Source of the DNA: an uncultured Planktomarina sp.
Lineage (GTDB): Bacteria > Pseudomonadota > Alphaproteobacteria > Rhodobacterales > Rhodobacteraceae
DNA: 64,000 nt
Assembly: GCA_943788425.1 (NCBI GenBank)
Contig: CALSQF010000006.1
Coordinates: 124,001 to 188,000 of the forward strand
Reading direction: 5' to 3'
Under the pieces are notes generated by a model. That model saw nothing but the letters and a program-made list of their open reading frames with translations. It did no database searches and was not told the origin of the DNA. Both the position numbers and the translations under genes were made by a program. Shown one piece after another: positions 1-7,386 of this stretch; positions within the stretch are counted from its first letter, which is position 1, and every line of letters begins with the position of its first letter.

Positions 1-461
1 CGCAGATAATCCGGGCGAAAGTCATGGCCCCATTGCGAGACACAATGCGCCTCATCCACCGCGATCATCGACACGCCAACCCGCCGCAACATCCCCAAAG
101 ACGATCCGGCCGCCAGCCGCTCTGGAGCGATATACAAAAGTTTGAGGGTGCCTTGCTCCAACCCTTCCCAAACCGCATCTGTCTCCTCGGGCGTATTACC
201 AGAGGTTAGAGCCCCCGCTCCGACCCCGGCGGCCTGCAAAGCGCGGACTTGGTCGCGCATCAAAGCAATCAGTGGCGAGATCACCACCGTCACCCCGTCG
301 CGCATCAAGGCGGGCAACTGAAAACACAAGGACTTCCCACCCCCAGTGGGCATTATAGCCAGTACATTTTGCCCTTCCGTAACCGCACGCACAATCTCCT
401 CCTGACCGGGACGAAAGGCATCGAATCCGAAGACATCCCTCAGAAGGGTGGTATAGGGCAT
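1..461 (-). CDS. recQ: ATP-dependent DNA helicase RecQ, N-terminal part (cut by window edge)
   Basis: RecQ is a superfamily 2 3'-5' DNA helicase used in recombination and fork repair. The first 153 residues are present and the gene runs off the left edge. I see the family opening (FRPGQEEIV near residue 17), Walker A PTGGGKS at about 38-44, the SPLIALMRDQV segment, and the DEAH box followed by CVSQWGHDFRP at about 135-148, the aromatic-rich loop typical of RecQ. The start ATG at 461 fits the usual RecQ N-terminus. yggT lies directly downstream of its 5' end on the same strand (yggT stop at 477), so the two may be co-transcribed. The identity is secure; whether the rest of the gene is intact cannot be seen. 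Confidence 0.95.
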   Translation of the reverse strand, partial: MPYTTLLRDVFGFDAFRPGQEEIVRAVTEGQNVLAIMPTGGGKSLCFQLPALMRDGVTVVISPLIALMRDQVRALQAAGVGAGALTSGNTPEETDAVWEGLEQGTLKLLYIAPERLAAGSSLGMLRRVGVSMIAVDEAHCVSQWGHDFRPDYL

Positions 462-476
462 AACAGGTCCGATGGG

Positions 477-755
477 TCAGCGGCCGTAATAGGCCAAAGT
501 ATATTGCAAAGCGGCTACGATCAGCAGCGCGATCAAAGGCGTCAAATCAAGCCCGCCCATATTTGGCAGGAACTGCCGAATACGGCCATAGATCGGATCT
601 AAAAGACGGTTCAACCCCGACCAAATCTGCGCAACAATGGGCTGATAAAGGTTCAAAACATTGAAAGCGATCAACCAACTCATGATCAAATGGGCAATGA
701 TAAAGAACCAAATGACGTTCAAAACCATGTAAGGTATCGCGAAAATAGGAGCCAT
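477..755 (-). CDS. YggT family membrane protein
   Basis: A 92-residue protein with two hydrophobic segments (about residues 1-30 and 68-90), separated by the LDPIYGRIRQFLPNMGG stretch that marks the YggT family (one-repeat form). YggT proteins are small inner-membrane proteins of uncertain role, linked in other bacteria to osmotic tolerance and cell-division or plastid nucleoid functions. I chose ATG 755 over a longer reading because the extra upstream residues are charged and unlike the family, and GAGG precedes this ATG by seven bases. It sits upstream of recQ in the same direction with a 15-base gap. The family is clear; the function is not. Confidence 0.88.
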   Translation of the reverse strand: MAPIFAIPYMVLNVIWFFIIAHLIMSWLIAFNVLNLYQPIVAQIWSGLNRLLDPIYGRIRQFLPNMGGLDLTPLIALLIVAALQYTLAYYGR

Positions 756-897
756 GTGAAACCTCGACAGAATACGTTTGCTTTTACCTAAGCGCTTCGG
801 CCCCCATCGGCAAGTCGCTTGACAGATCGGGTTCAAAATCATGGGTTGACCTGCGGGCCTGCGCGCTCTTTTGTGACCAAAATTTGGAAAGCCTTCT

Positions 898-1437
898 ATG
901 TACCCTTTCGTCCGTCTCGCTTGGCAATTTTTCATTCACCGCAAGACGGGCTCGCTTGCCATTGGACAAACCCACTATAGCACGCATTACTGCCTGCCTT
1001 GGGACTTGGATCTTTGGCGCGAACTCAACAATGGCCGCACCCTGTCGATCTATGACATGGGCCGCCTGCCCATGGCGCGTCGCTCTGGCTTATTAGCGAT
1101 TTTGAAACGAAAGGGCTGGGGCCTCACCATAGCCGGCAGCTCCGTACGCTACCGCAAGCGCATCCGTGTGTTTGACAAAATCGAAATGCGCAGCCGCGCC
1201 CTTTGTGCCGATGCGCGGTTTATGTATCTGGAGCAAAGCATGTGGGTGAAGGGAACCTGTGCCGGGCACGCGCTTTATCGCACCGCGGTGACCAATGCCG
1301 ATGGAATCGTGCCTATTGAAAACCTGCGGGCAGAACTGAACCCAAACACGCCCCTGCCTCCAATTCCCGAATGGGTCGCCGCATGGATCACTGCAGAGGA
1401 CCTACGCCCCTGGCCACCGATGCAGGACACCCATTAG
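898..1437 (+). CDS. Acyl-CoA thioesterase family protein (4HBT_2 type, hotdog fold)
   Basis: A 179-residue protein resembling the THEM6-like/4HBT_2 thioesterases common in Roseobacters. An N-terminal amphipathic start (MYPFVRLAWQFF) is followed by the conserved STHYCLPWDLDLWRELNNGRTLSIYDMGR region (split here as STHYC...LDLWRELNNGR...YDMGR), where an Asp usually serves in catalysis, then VRYRKRI and SRALCADARFMYLEQSMW. These are the hotdog-fold strands of the family. It probably hydrolyses an acyl thioester, substrate unknown. ATG 898 is preceded by GGAAAG. It begins a plus-strand run with the UMF1 transporter and mepA, 59 bases before the next gene. Confidence 0.8.
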   Translation: MYPFVRLAWQFFIHRKTGSLAIGQTHYSTHYCLPWDLDLWRELNNGRTLSIYDMGRLPMARRSGLLAILKRKGWGLTIAGSSVRYRKRIRVFDKIEMRSRALCADARFMYLEQSMWVKGTCAGHALYRTAVTNADGIVPIENLRAELNPNTPLPPIPEWVAAWITAEDLRPWPPMQDTH

Positions 1438-1496
1438 GAAACCCTTGCTTTGGCCATTTCTCTCAGCCAAACTTGAAGCATTATTAGGGGCGCCAT

Positions 1497-2876
1497 ATGT
1501 CGAAATCAACAACAGAGCAGGCCATTTTAGTCAAACGCGTGCGCGGCTGGATGATGTTCGACTGGGCCACGCAACCCTTTTACACCCTTGGTTTGACATT
1601 CATCTTTGGGCCCTATTTTGCCGGTGTTGCCGCAGAGCATTACCTGTCCAGCGGATTGGATCCCACCAGCGCCAAAGCCAACGCGCAATCAATATGGTCT
1701 TGGGGTCAGGCTTTGGCCGGCTTTGTCGTTGCGATCATAGGCATTCTTGCCGGTGCCTATGCCGATAGTACCGGCCGGCGGATGCCTTGGATTTGGGCCT
1801 CCTCATTGGTCTTTGTAATCTGCTCTTGGATGCTCTGGTACATGGTGCCAGATGGATCTGCGATGTGGTCCTCTTTAATCTTCTTCTCCATCGCCTTCAT
1901 CGCCGCTGAGCTCGCGCTTGTATTCACCAATGCCATTCTCCCCAGCCTAGGAGACAGGCGGGAGGTCGGAAAAATCTCAGGCAGTGGCGCCGCACTGGGC
2001 TATGCCGGCGGTATCATCAGCCTATTTATCATGCTGTTTTTCTTTTTTGACGAAGGCGGCAAGACCTTTCTGATCGGCTTGGATCCCGGCTTCGGGTGGT
2101 TGGATGCCCAAAGCCGCGAAGGCACGCGGGCGGTCGGCCCCTTGATCACGATTTGGTTCGTCATTTTTATGCTGCCATTTTTCCTTTGGGTGCAAGAAAG
2201 CAAGGCCCCCAATCGCCAGGGCGGGTTGCAACGATCGCTTGCGGACTTAAAAGACACGCTCAAGAGCATGGTTAAACGGCCTAGCCTCTTTGCCTTCATG
2301 GGCGCGCAAATGTTCTATCGCGACGCCCTCAACGGGCTTTATGCCTTTGGTGGGGTTTATGCGGTTTTGGTCCTGAGCTGGGGGCAAACGCAGCTTGGTG
2401 TTTTTGGAATACTCGGCGGATTATCCGCTGCAATTGTCACCTGGATTTCGGGAAAATTTGATCGGAAGCTGGGGCCGTTGCCCGTGATTTACTTTCACAT
2501 CTATGTGCTGATCTTTGTCTCACTTTGCATCATTGGCATGTCCAGAGACAGCTTCTTTGGTCTGGCCTTGCCGGAAGGCTCCGCACTGCCCGATATCATT
2601 TTCTACATCTGCGGTGCGGCCATTGGTGGCTCCGGCGGAGGGATTTATGCCGCCAGCCGCTCCATGATGGTGCGCCACACCAATCCTGACCGTCCAACCG
2701 AAGCCTTTGGCCTATTTGCCCTCGCCGGAAAGGCCACCGCCTTTTTGGCACCGCTTCTTATCGGTTTATTTACCTACTTGCTTAACGATGCCCGCCTAGG
2801 CTTTGCTCCCGTTGTGGGACTGTTCGTCTTAGGGATGCTTTTGCTGCGCTGGGTGAACCCAAATGGAGATCAATAG
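1497..2876 (+). CDS. MFS transporter of the UMF1 (Atg22-like) family
   Basis: A 459-residue integral membrane protein with about twelve hydrophobic segments. It has the signature start of the UMF1 family (WMMFDWATQPFYTLGLTFIF near residues 18-38, read as MFDWA followed by PFYT) and ADSTGRRMPWI between TM2 and TM3 in place of the usual MFS motif A. Relatives include yeast Atg22, a vacuolar amino-acid effluxer, and many uncharacterised bacterial proteins; the substrate here is unknown. AGGGG lies just upstream of ATG 1497. The stop is two bases before the mepA start, so the two are probably translated from one message. Confidence 0.85.
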   Translation: MSKSTTEQAILVKRVRGWMMFDWATQPFYTLGLTFIFGPYFAGVAAEHYLSSGLDPTSAKANAQSIWSWGQALAGFVVAIIGILAGAYADSTGRRMPWIWASSLVFVICSWMLWYMVPDGSAMWSSLIFFSIAFIAAELALVFTNAILPSLGDRREVGKISGSGAALGYAGGIISLFIMLFFFFDEGGKTFLIGLDPGFGWLDAQSREGTRAVGPLITIWFVIFMLPFFLWVQESKAPNRQGGLQRSLADLKDTLKSMVKRPSLFAFMGAQMFYRDALNGLYAFGGVYAVLVLSWGQTQLGVFGILGGLSAAIVTWISGKFDRKLGPLPVIYFHIYVLIFVSLCIIGMSRDSFFGLALPEGSALPDIIFYICGAAIGGSGGGIYAASRSMMVRHTNPDRPTEAFGLFALAGKATAFLAPLLIGLFTYLLNDARLGFAPVVGLFVLGMLLLRWVNPNGDQ

Positions 2877-2878
2877 AC

Positions 2879-3799
2879 GTGAGACCGATTGTCGTCAGAT
2901 ATTTTTTTGCACTGGTGCTCTTCGCAGCCTGCCTGCCCTTTGCGCTTCAAGCACAAACGCAATCTGACCGTCCGCAAGCGCGGACAGATCGGGCTATGAC
3001 CGTGGCTGCAAAAACCCTTTTCGGTGCGGCTGAGATCGGATCAAAACATGCATCCGAATCCTTTGGAAGCTACGCTAAGGGCTGTTTGGCCGGCGGGGCC
3101 GCTCTGCCAGAAACTGGCCCCACATGGCAGGCCATGCGCCTATCACGAAACCGAAATTGGGGACAGCCTATCACGATTGACTACCTACAAGATCTCTCGC
3201 GCAAAGTGGCCCAAAACACGTCTTGGTCGGGTCTTTACATTGGAGATATTTCTCAACCACGCGGTGGGCCGATGCTGTCAGGCCATGCCAGTCACCAAAT
3301 TGGCCTAGACGCGGATATATGGCTACGGCCAAAAACGGATCGCGTTTTAACCCGGGCAGAACGGGAAGAGATTTCCTCTATATCCATGCGTCGAGCCTCT
3401 GGCGCTTATACGAATGACCGCTGGACAAAAGACCATGAAACAGTTCTCAAATTGGCCGCCTCAGATCCACGGGTGGCGCGCATATTTATTTTCCCAGGCG
3501 CCAAGGTCGCCATGTGCAAATCAGCGACAGGCGACCGCAGCTGGCTGCGCAAAATTCGTCCTTGGTACGGGCATCACTATCATTTCCACGTCCGCCTAAA
3601 ATGCCCAGAAGGCCAAGAGGATTGCATCAACCAGGCCCCGCCACCGCCCGGCGATGGCTGCAAGGAGGCGGCCGGATGGGTCAAACGTATCTTGAATCCC
3701 CCCCCACCTAACCCGAATGCCAAGCCGCGCAAACCTAAGCCGCCGATCACCTTGGCCAAATTGCCCCAACAATGCAGCGCGGTTTTGTCAAACCTCTGA
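2879..3799 (+). CDS. mepA: Penicillin-insensitive murein endopeptidase MepA
   Basis: MepA is a periplasmic zinc LAS-type peptidase that cuts D-Ala-meso-DAP cross-links in peptidoglycan. This 306-residue protein starts with a signal peptide (hydrophobic stretch to LQAQTQ, cleavage near residue 26). It carries the metal-binding GHASHQIGLDADIW block (residues about 135-150) and WYGHHYHFHVRL (about 225-240), followed by the paired cysteines around CPEGQEDC and a proline-rich tail. The start codon is GTG at 2879, two bases after the upstream stop; ATG alternatives would remove the signal peptide. All zinc ligands expected for the family are visible. Confidence is high. Confidence 0.94.
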   Translation: MRPIVVRYFFALVLFAACLPFALQAQTQSDRPQARTDRAMTVAAKTLFGAAEIGSKHASESFGSYAKGCLAGGAALPETGPTWQAMRLSRNRNWGQPITIDYLQDLSRKVAQNTSWSGLYIGDISQPRGGPMLSGHASHQIGLDADIWLRPKTDRVLTRAEREEISSISMRRASGAYTNDRWTKDHETVLKLAASDPRVARIFIFPGAKVAMCKSATGDRSWLRKIRPWYGHHYHFHVRLKCPEGQEDCINQAPPPPGDGCKEAAGWVKRILNPPPPNPNAKPRKPKPPITLAKLPQQCSAVLSNL

Positions 3800-3866
3800 G
3801 GGCCCGCTGTACGGAAATCGCTTGCAATATGTCCTATGGGCTCGTATCCGAACACGTCAAATCTGA

Positions 3867-3905
3867 CCAAGTCGCCGCTACCTTGGCTAAAAAACGGAAT
3901 AAAAC
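3867..3905 (+). promoter_or_regulatory. preQ1-I riboswitch (compact H-type pseudoknot) controlling yhhQ
   Basis: The stem is CCAAG (3867-3871) pairing CTTGG (3882-3886) around the ten-base loop TCGCCGCTAC. This is followed by CTAAAAAA and then CGG (3895-3897), which can pair with CCG at 3875-3877 to form the pseudoknot. The loop is nearly the same as that of the well-studied Thermoanaerobacter preQ1-I aptamer, and the A-rich tail is the class hallmark. The 3' CGG overlaps the likely Shine-Dalgarno GGA (3896-3898), eight bases before the yhhQ ATG, so ligand binding should block translation. The downstream gene is a queuosine-precursor transporter, which fits the ligand. Seen by eye; not scored with a covariance model. 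Confidence 0.85.
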
Positions 3906-4550
3906 ATGAAAACTCTCTATCTCCCTGGCATTCTTGCCATGGCTGCCGTCGTTGTGGCCTCCAACATCCTGGTTCAGTTCCTTCTTGGAGACTGGCTGAC
4001 CTGGGGTGCATTCACCTATCCCATCGCCTTTCTCGTCACCGATGTGATGAACCGCGTCTACGGTGTTGCTGCCGCGCGCCGTGTGGTCTTTGCCGGCTTT
4101 GCCGTTGGTATTCTTTGTTCACTCATTGGCACGCAAGTCATGCTGCAAGGGGATGGCTATAGTTTCCCAGCGGTCACACTGCGCGTGGCTTTGGGATCTG
4201 GCACCGCCTTTCTGGTGGCTCAGTTGCTGGATGTTCAAATCTTCGACCGCTTGCGGCATGGCACATGGTGGCGGGCCCCTCTGGCCTCAACGCTGATCGG
4301 CAGTGCTGTGGACACCTTCCTCTTTTTCAGCATCGCTTTCTCCGCCCTCTTTAATGGACTGGAAACCAGCAATATTCCAGACTGGGCACAGGGTGCTGTG
4401 CCGCTGCTCGGCGCGGGTATGGAGTTGCCACTTTGGGCCTCGCTGGCCGTTGCAGATTGGCTTGTGAAACTGTCCTTAGCTCTCATCGCTTTGGTGCCGT
4501 TCCGATTCTTGGTGCTATATCTTGTGGGACGTACAGCAAAAAATCATTGA
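3906..4550 (+). CDS. yhhQ: Queuosine precursor transporter (YhhQ/VUT family)
   Basis: A 214-residue membrane protein with about six hydrophobic segments. The TYPIAFLVTDVMNRVYG block at residues 37-54 identifies the vitamin-uptake-transporter-like (VUT/QPTR) family. These proteins import 7-deazaguanine precursors (preQ0/preQ1) for queuosine modification of tRNA. The later segment VAQLLDVQIFDRLRH followed by STLIGSAVDTFLFF is the second family hallmark. Its start lies directly behind a preQ1-I riboswitch, which independently supports the substrate. It stands alone on the plus strand after mepA, with 106 bases between. Confidence 0.93.
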   Translation: MKTLYLPGILAMAAVVVASNILVQFLLGDWLTWGAFTYPIAFLVTDVMNRVYGVAAARRVVFAGFAVGILCSLIGTQVMLQGDGYSFPAVTLRVALGSGTAFLVAQLLDVQIFDRLRHGTWWRAPLASTLIGSAVDTFLFFSIAFSALFNGLETSNIPDWAQGAVPLLGAGMELPLWASLAVADWLVKLSLALIALVPFRFLVLYLVGRTAKNH

Positions 4551-4594
4551 CTTTGTGTCTCTCTCTGGCAAGCTGTGGACAAATGTAACAGCTG

Positions 4595-4610
4595 AAAGGA
4601 GGTGATCCAG
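4595..4610 (+). promoter_or_regulatory. Exceptionally long Shine-Dalgarno match (16 bases)
   Basis: AAAGGAGGTGATCCAG is the exact complement of the conserved 3' end of bacterial 16S rRNA (CUGGAUCACCUCCUUU). Ordinary Shine-Dalgarno sites use four to six of these bases. The core GGAGG (4598-4602) is seven bases before GTG 4610, the optimum spacing. The match to rRNA is from established knowledge of the conserved 16S tail; the meaning of the unusual length is inference. Confidence 0.7.
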
Positions 4611-4666
4611 TGTCAAGAAAGGTATTGGAGAATGGAGTCGTAACAGGTTTGGAGGCGAATTTCTGA
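4610..4666 (+). CDS. Tiny leader-like ORF (18 residues) upstream of arfB
   Basis: The reading frame GTG-TCA-AGA-AAG through TTC-TGA encodes MSRKVLENGVVTGLEANF. I do not recognise it. The case for translation is the perfect spacing to a 16-base anti-SD match. It is followed 75 bases later by a strong rho-independent terminator and then by arfB, so it may be a leader peptide, a free-standing small protein gene, or a small RNA that binds the 30S subunit. No run of a regulatory amino acid codon is visible, which argues against classical amino-acid attenuation. Confidence 0.45.
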   Translation: MSRKVLENGVVTGLEANF

Positions 4667-4740
4667 GGCAACCCTTGGAGTTTTAACGCCAAGCTTGGGC
4701 AAACGGTCCTAAACGACCCGCCCTCCGCACAACTTTCGAA

Positions 4741-4767
4741 GGGCCGTCCTGTCTGGGCGGCCCTTTT
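4741..4767 (+). terminator. Rho-independent terminator before arfB
   Basis: GGGCCGTCC (4741-4749) pairs with GGGCGGCCC (4755-4763) over a five-base loop, nine pairs with one G-U, followed by TTTT. It ends the short transcript carrying the 18-codon ORF. An upstream CCGCCC near 4719 could pair with GGGCGG as a weak competing structure, so regulated read-through into arfB is possible but unproven. Confidence 0.75.
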
Positions 4768-4788
4768 CCTTTGTGGCATAGTAGCCCC

Positions 4789-5211
4789 ATGTTGCAAATC
4801 AATGACGAAATAATGATTCACGATTGGGAGCTGACCGAAAGTTTCACCCGTGCGCAGGGACCTGGAGGACAGAACGTCAATAAAGTGTCGACCGCCGTCG
4901 AATTGCGCTTCGAAGCGGCCCGCAGCCCAAACCTCCCGGGCCCGGTAAAAACCCGACTCAAAAAATTGGCTGGCCGCAAGTGGACCTCCAATGGCGCCAT
5001 AATTTTTCGCGTCGAAGACACCCGCTCACAGGCACGCAACCGAGAGATTGCAAAAGAGCGCTTGAAAGAGCTGATCCTTCAGGCTTTGATACGGCCAAAG
5101 CGCCGGATCGCCACACGCCCCACACTCGGATCGCAAAAACGCCGACTGGCAGGAAAAGTTCAGCGCGGCGTGGTCAAATCTCTGCGCGGAAAGGTGAAAG
5201 ATGTCGAGTGA
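4789..5211 (+). CDS. arfB: Alternative ribosome-rescue factor ArfB (YaeJ, class I RF-like)
   Basis: ArfB is a codon-independent peptidyl-tRNA hydrolase that frees ribosomes stalled on non-stop messages. The 140-residue protein has the short RF-like catalytic domain with GPGGQNVNKVST at residues 25-36 (the GGQ that reaches the peptidyl transferase centre). It also has the basic C-terminal tail (RPKRRIATRP, then SQKRRLAGKVQRGVVKSLRGK) that occupies the empty mRNA channel. I preferred ATG 4789 because MLQINDEI matches the family start; an upstream ATG at 4771 overlaps the T-run of the terminator. It overlaps the following aminotransferase gene by 11 bases. Confidence 0.92.
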   Translation: MLQINDEIMIHDWELTESFTRAQGPGGQNVNKVSTAVELRFEAARSPNLPGPVKTRLKKLAGRKWTSNGAIIFRVEDTRSQARNREIAKERLKELILQALIRPKRRIATRPTLGSQKRRLAGKVQRGVVKSLRGKVKDVE

Positions 5212-6457
5212 TCTCGCGGCGCGGCGTGCCGCAGTTTTGGGGCCAAATGTGCCTACTTTTTATGAAACCCCAGTGCATTTGGTCAAAGGTGACGGTGTTT
5301 GGGTGTGGGATGCAGACGGGCGTAAATACCTCGATTGTTATAACAACGTGCCGCATGTCGGCCACTGTCATCCCCATGTCGTCTCAGCCATCGCCGCACA
5401 GGCCGCACAGCTGAACACCCATACCCGCTATTTGCACGCGGGAATTGTGGAGTATTGCGAGCGGCTCACCGCCAAATTTCAAACGCAATTGGATCAGGTC
5501 ATCATGGTGTGCAGCGGATCAGAGGCCAATGACATTGCCCTGCGCATGGCCCAAGCTGTGACCGGGAAAACTGGCATCATCGCCACAGATAATACCTACC
5601 ACGGCAATACGATGGCCGTGTCACAGCTCTCGTCGCGCAAGCCCCCCATCGGCGGCTATGCCAACCATATCCGCCGTATCCCTGCGCCGGACACCCTGCG
5701 CCCGGTTGGTGGTACTGCCGACGATCAGGCCACGGCTTTTGCACGGGAGCTGCAAACTGCCATTGATGATCTTGAGGCCTCAGGCCACGGGTTTTCGGGT
5801 TTTCTATTTTGCCCGACCTTCGCCAATGAAGGCCTGCCAGATTTGCCGCAGAATTTTATGAAGCCCGCCGAGCAAGTGGTCAAAGCCGCCGGAGGGCTGT
5901 TGATCGCAGATGAGGTTCAGCCCGGGTTTGGCAGAGGCGGCGAGACGTGGTGGGGCCATGAATGGCTTGGTATATCACCTGATGTTGTGACATTGGGCAA
6001 ACCAATGGCCAATGGGCATCCGGTTGCAGCAGTGGTCGCACGCCGGACAGTCATGGCTGAATTTCGCAACGCCTTTGGCTATTTCAACACCTTTGGTGGC
6101 AATCCAGTAAGCTGCGCCGCGGCTGCGGCCACTTTGGACGTCATTGAACAGGACAATTTGGTAAATCACGCCAAAAACGTCGGTGCTGTTTTTTTGCGCG
6201 AGCTGCACTCTATTGACCACCCCAGCATCGCCAGCCGGCGCGGACGTGGTTTGTTTTTCGCTTTGGAATTGGAAACGGATGGTGCTGCAGATGAATCCTT
6301 GGCCGCCTATGTCGTCGAATATGCACGCAATCATGGCCTGTTGATGGGGCGCTCGGGGCGCAATCGCAATATTTTGAAACTGCGCCCGCCCATGCCCTTT
6401 TCCGATGAGAATGTTGCCATGGCCTGTGACATCCTAAAGGCCGCCTTCAAAGCATGA
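5201..6457 (+). CDS. Class III PLP-dependent aminotransferase, probable phospho-lyase type
   Basis: A 418-residue PLP enzyme. The N-terminal DGRKYLDCYNNVPHVGHCHP, the phosphate-binding CSGSEAND near residue 105, LLIADEVQPGFGR (Asp contacting the pyridine nitrogen) near 232, and the Schiff-base lysine in TLGKPMANG near 265 are all visible. Its sequence style (YNNVPHVGH) is that of the AGXT2L1/AGXT2L2 branch, whose characterised members are ethanolamine-phosphate or 5-phosphohydroxylysine phospho-lyases rather than true transaminases. The next gene is a matching small-molecule kinase overlapping by four bases, which strengthens that reading. The exact substrate is not known. Confidence 0.82.
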   Translation: MSSDLAARRAAVLGPNVPTFYETPVHLVKGDGVWVWDADGRKYLDCYNNVPHVGHCHPHVVSAIAAQAAQLNTHTRYLHAGIVEYCERLTAKFQTQLDQVIMVCSGSEANDIALRMAQAVTGKTGIIATDNTYHGNTMAVSQLSSRKPPIGGYANHIRRIPAPDTLRPVGGTADDQATAFARELQTAIDDLEASGHGFSGFLFCPTFANEGLPDLPQNFMKPAEQVVKAAGGLLIADEVQPGFGRGGETWWGHEWLGISPDVVTLGKPMANGHPVAAVVARRTVMAEFRNAFGYFNTFGGNPVSCAAAAATLDVIEQDNLVNHAKNVGAVFLRELHSIDHPSIASRRGRGLFFALELETDGAADESLAAYVVEYARNHGLLMGRSGRNRNILKLRPPMPFSDENVAMACDILKAAFKA

Positions 6458-7386
6458 ATGATTTTCCAGAAATCGCCGCCAAATGGGGCGCGAATGGTCA
6501 GATAGAGTTGATCGCCGAGCGGGAAAACGCAGTGTATAAGATCCTGCGCGACGGCACACCGATGGCGCTGCGCCTGCATCGGGCGGGATATCAAAGTGAA
6601 GCGGCAATCTTGTCAGAATTGCGCTGGACGCTGCGGCTGGCGGAGGCGGGTTTTGCCTGCCCCAAACCCCTCGCGCAGACGGATGGATCCTTATTGGCAA
6701 AGTTGGCCGATGGACGCTTTGTCTCTGTGATTACCTGGGTGGAGGGCGCGCCAATTGGGGCTATGGACACCCTCGTTGATACGGATGTCACCGCCCATTG
6801 TGATCTTTATCACCAATTGGGCCGTCTCTTAGCTCAGCTGCATGAGACCAGCGATCGCATAAAAACCGACGATCTCACACGCGCCGCCTGGGATCTGCCG
6901 GGCCTGCTGGGAAAATTCCCCTTTTGGGGTCGATTTTGGGACAATCCCTCGCTGTCAGCCAGTGAAAAAAAGTTCATGGTTTATACCCGACAGACCGCTC
7001 ACGCCCATTTAAGCGCCATGAAGGGCGCGGATTTTGGCTTGATTCATGCGGATGCCTTGCAAGAAAATGTCTTTCAAACAAAGTCAGGGCTGACGCTGAT
7101 TGATTTTGACGACGCGGGATTTGGCTATCGCGGATACGATCTCGGGGTCTGCCTGTCGCAACATTACACCACAGGACATTTGAACGATCTGATCGCCGCC
7201 GTTGCAGAGGGCTATGGAACACTCCGCAAAGCCCCATCGATAGATGATATCAAATTTTTCCTTATGTTGCGTGGGCTTGCCTCTTGCGGATGGGTGATTG
7301 CGCGGCAGCCGAAAAAAAGCCCTGTCCAAAGGCGCTATGCAGAACGCGCGCTGCATTTGGCACATCAATGGCTGACAACCGCTTAA
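6454..7386 (+). CDS. APH/choline-kinase-like small-molecule kinase (hydroxylysine kinase-like)
   Basis: A 310-residue kinase of the aminoglycoside phosphotransferase fold. It has ERENAVYKI near the start, catalytic HADALQENVF at about residues 191-200 (Brenner motif HxDxxxxN), and DFDDAGFG, the metal-binding DxD region, at about 213-220. Its start overlaps the phospho-lyase-like gene (ATGA type). In animals the equivalent pair is hydroxylysine kinase plus phosphohydroxylysine phospho-lyase, so a kinase/lyase route for an amino alcohol (hydroxylysine, ethanolamine or similar) is the best guess. A homoserine-kinase-like role is an alternative. Its stop shares four bases with the convergent pncB stop. 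Confidence 0.78.
   Translation: MNDFPEIAAKWGANGQIELIAERENAVYKILRDGTPMALRLHRAGYQSEAAILSELRWTLRLAEAGFACPKPLAQTDGSLLAKLADGRFVSVITWVEGAPIGAMDTLVDTDVTAHCDLYHQLGRLLAQLHETSDRIKTDDLTRAAWDLPGLLGKFPFWGRFWDNPSLSASEKKFMVYTRQTAHAHLSAMKGADFGLIHADALQENVFQTKSGLTLIDFDDAGFGYRGYDLGVCLSQHYTTGHLNDLIAAVAEGYGTLRKAPSIDDIKFFLMLRGLASCGWVIARQPKKSPVQRRYAERALHLAHQWLTTA

Noticed and set aside
4771-4788. An upstream ATG-like start for arfB at 4771
   Set aside because: It lies four bases after the terminator T-run and adds MWHSSP, which is not seen at ArfB N-termini.
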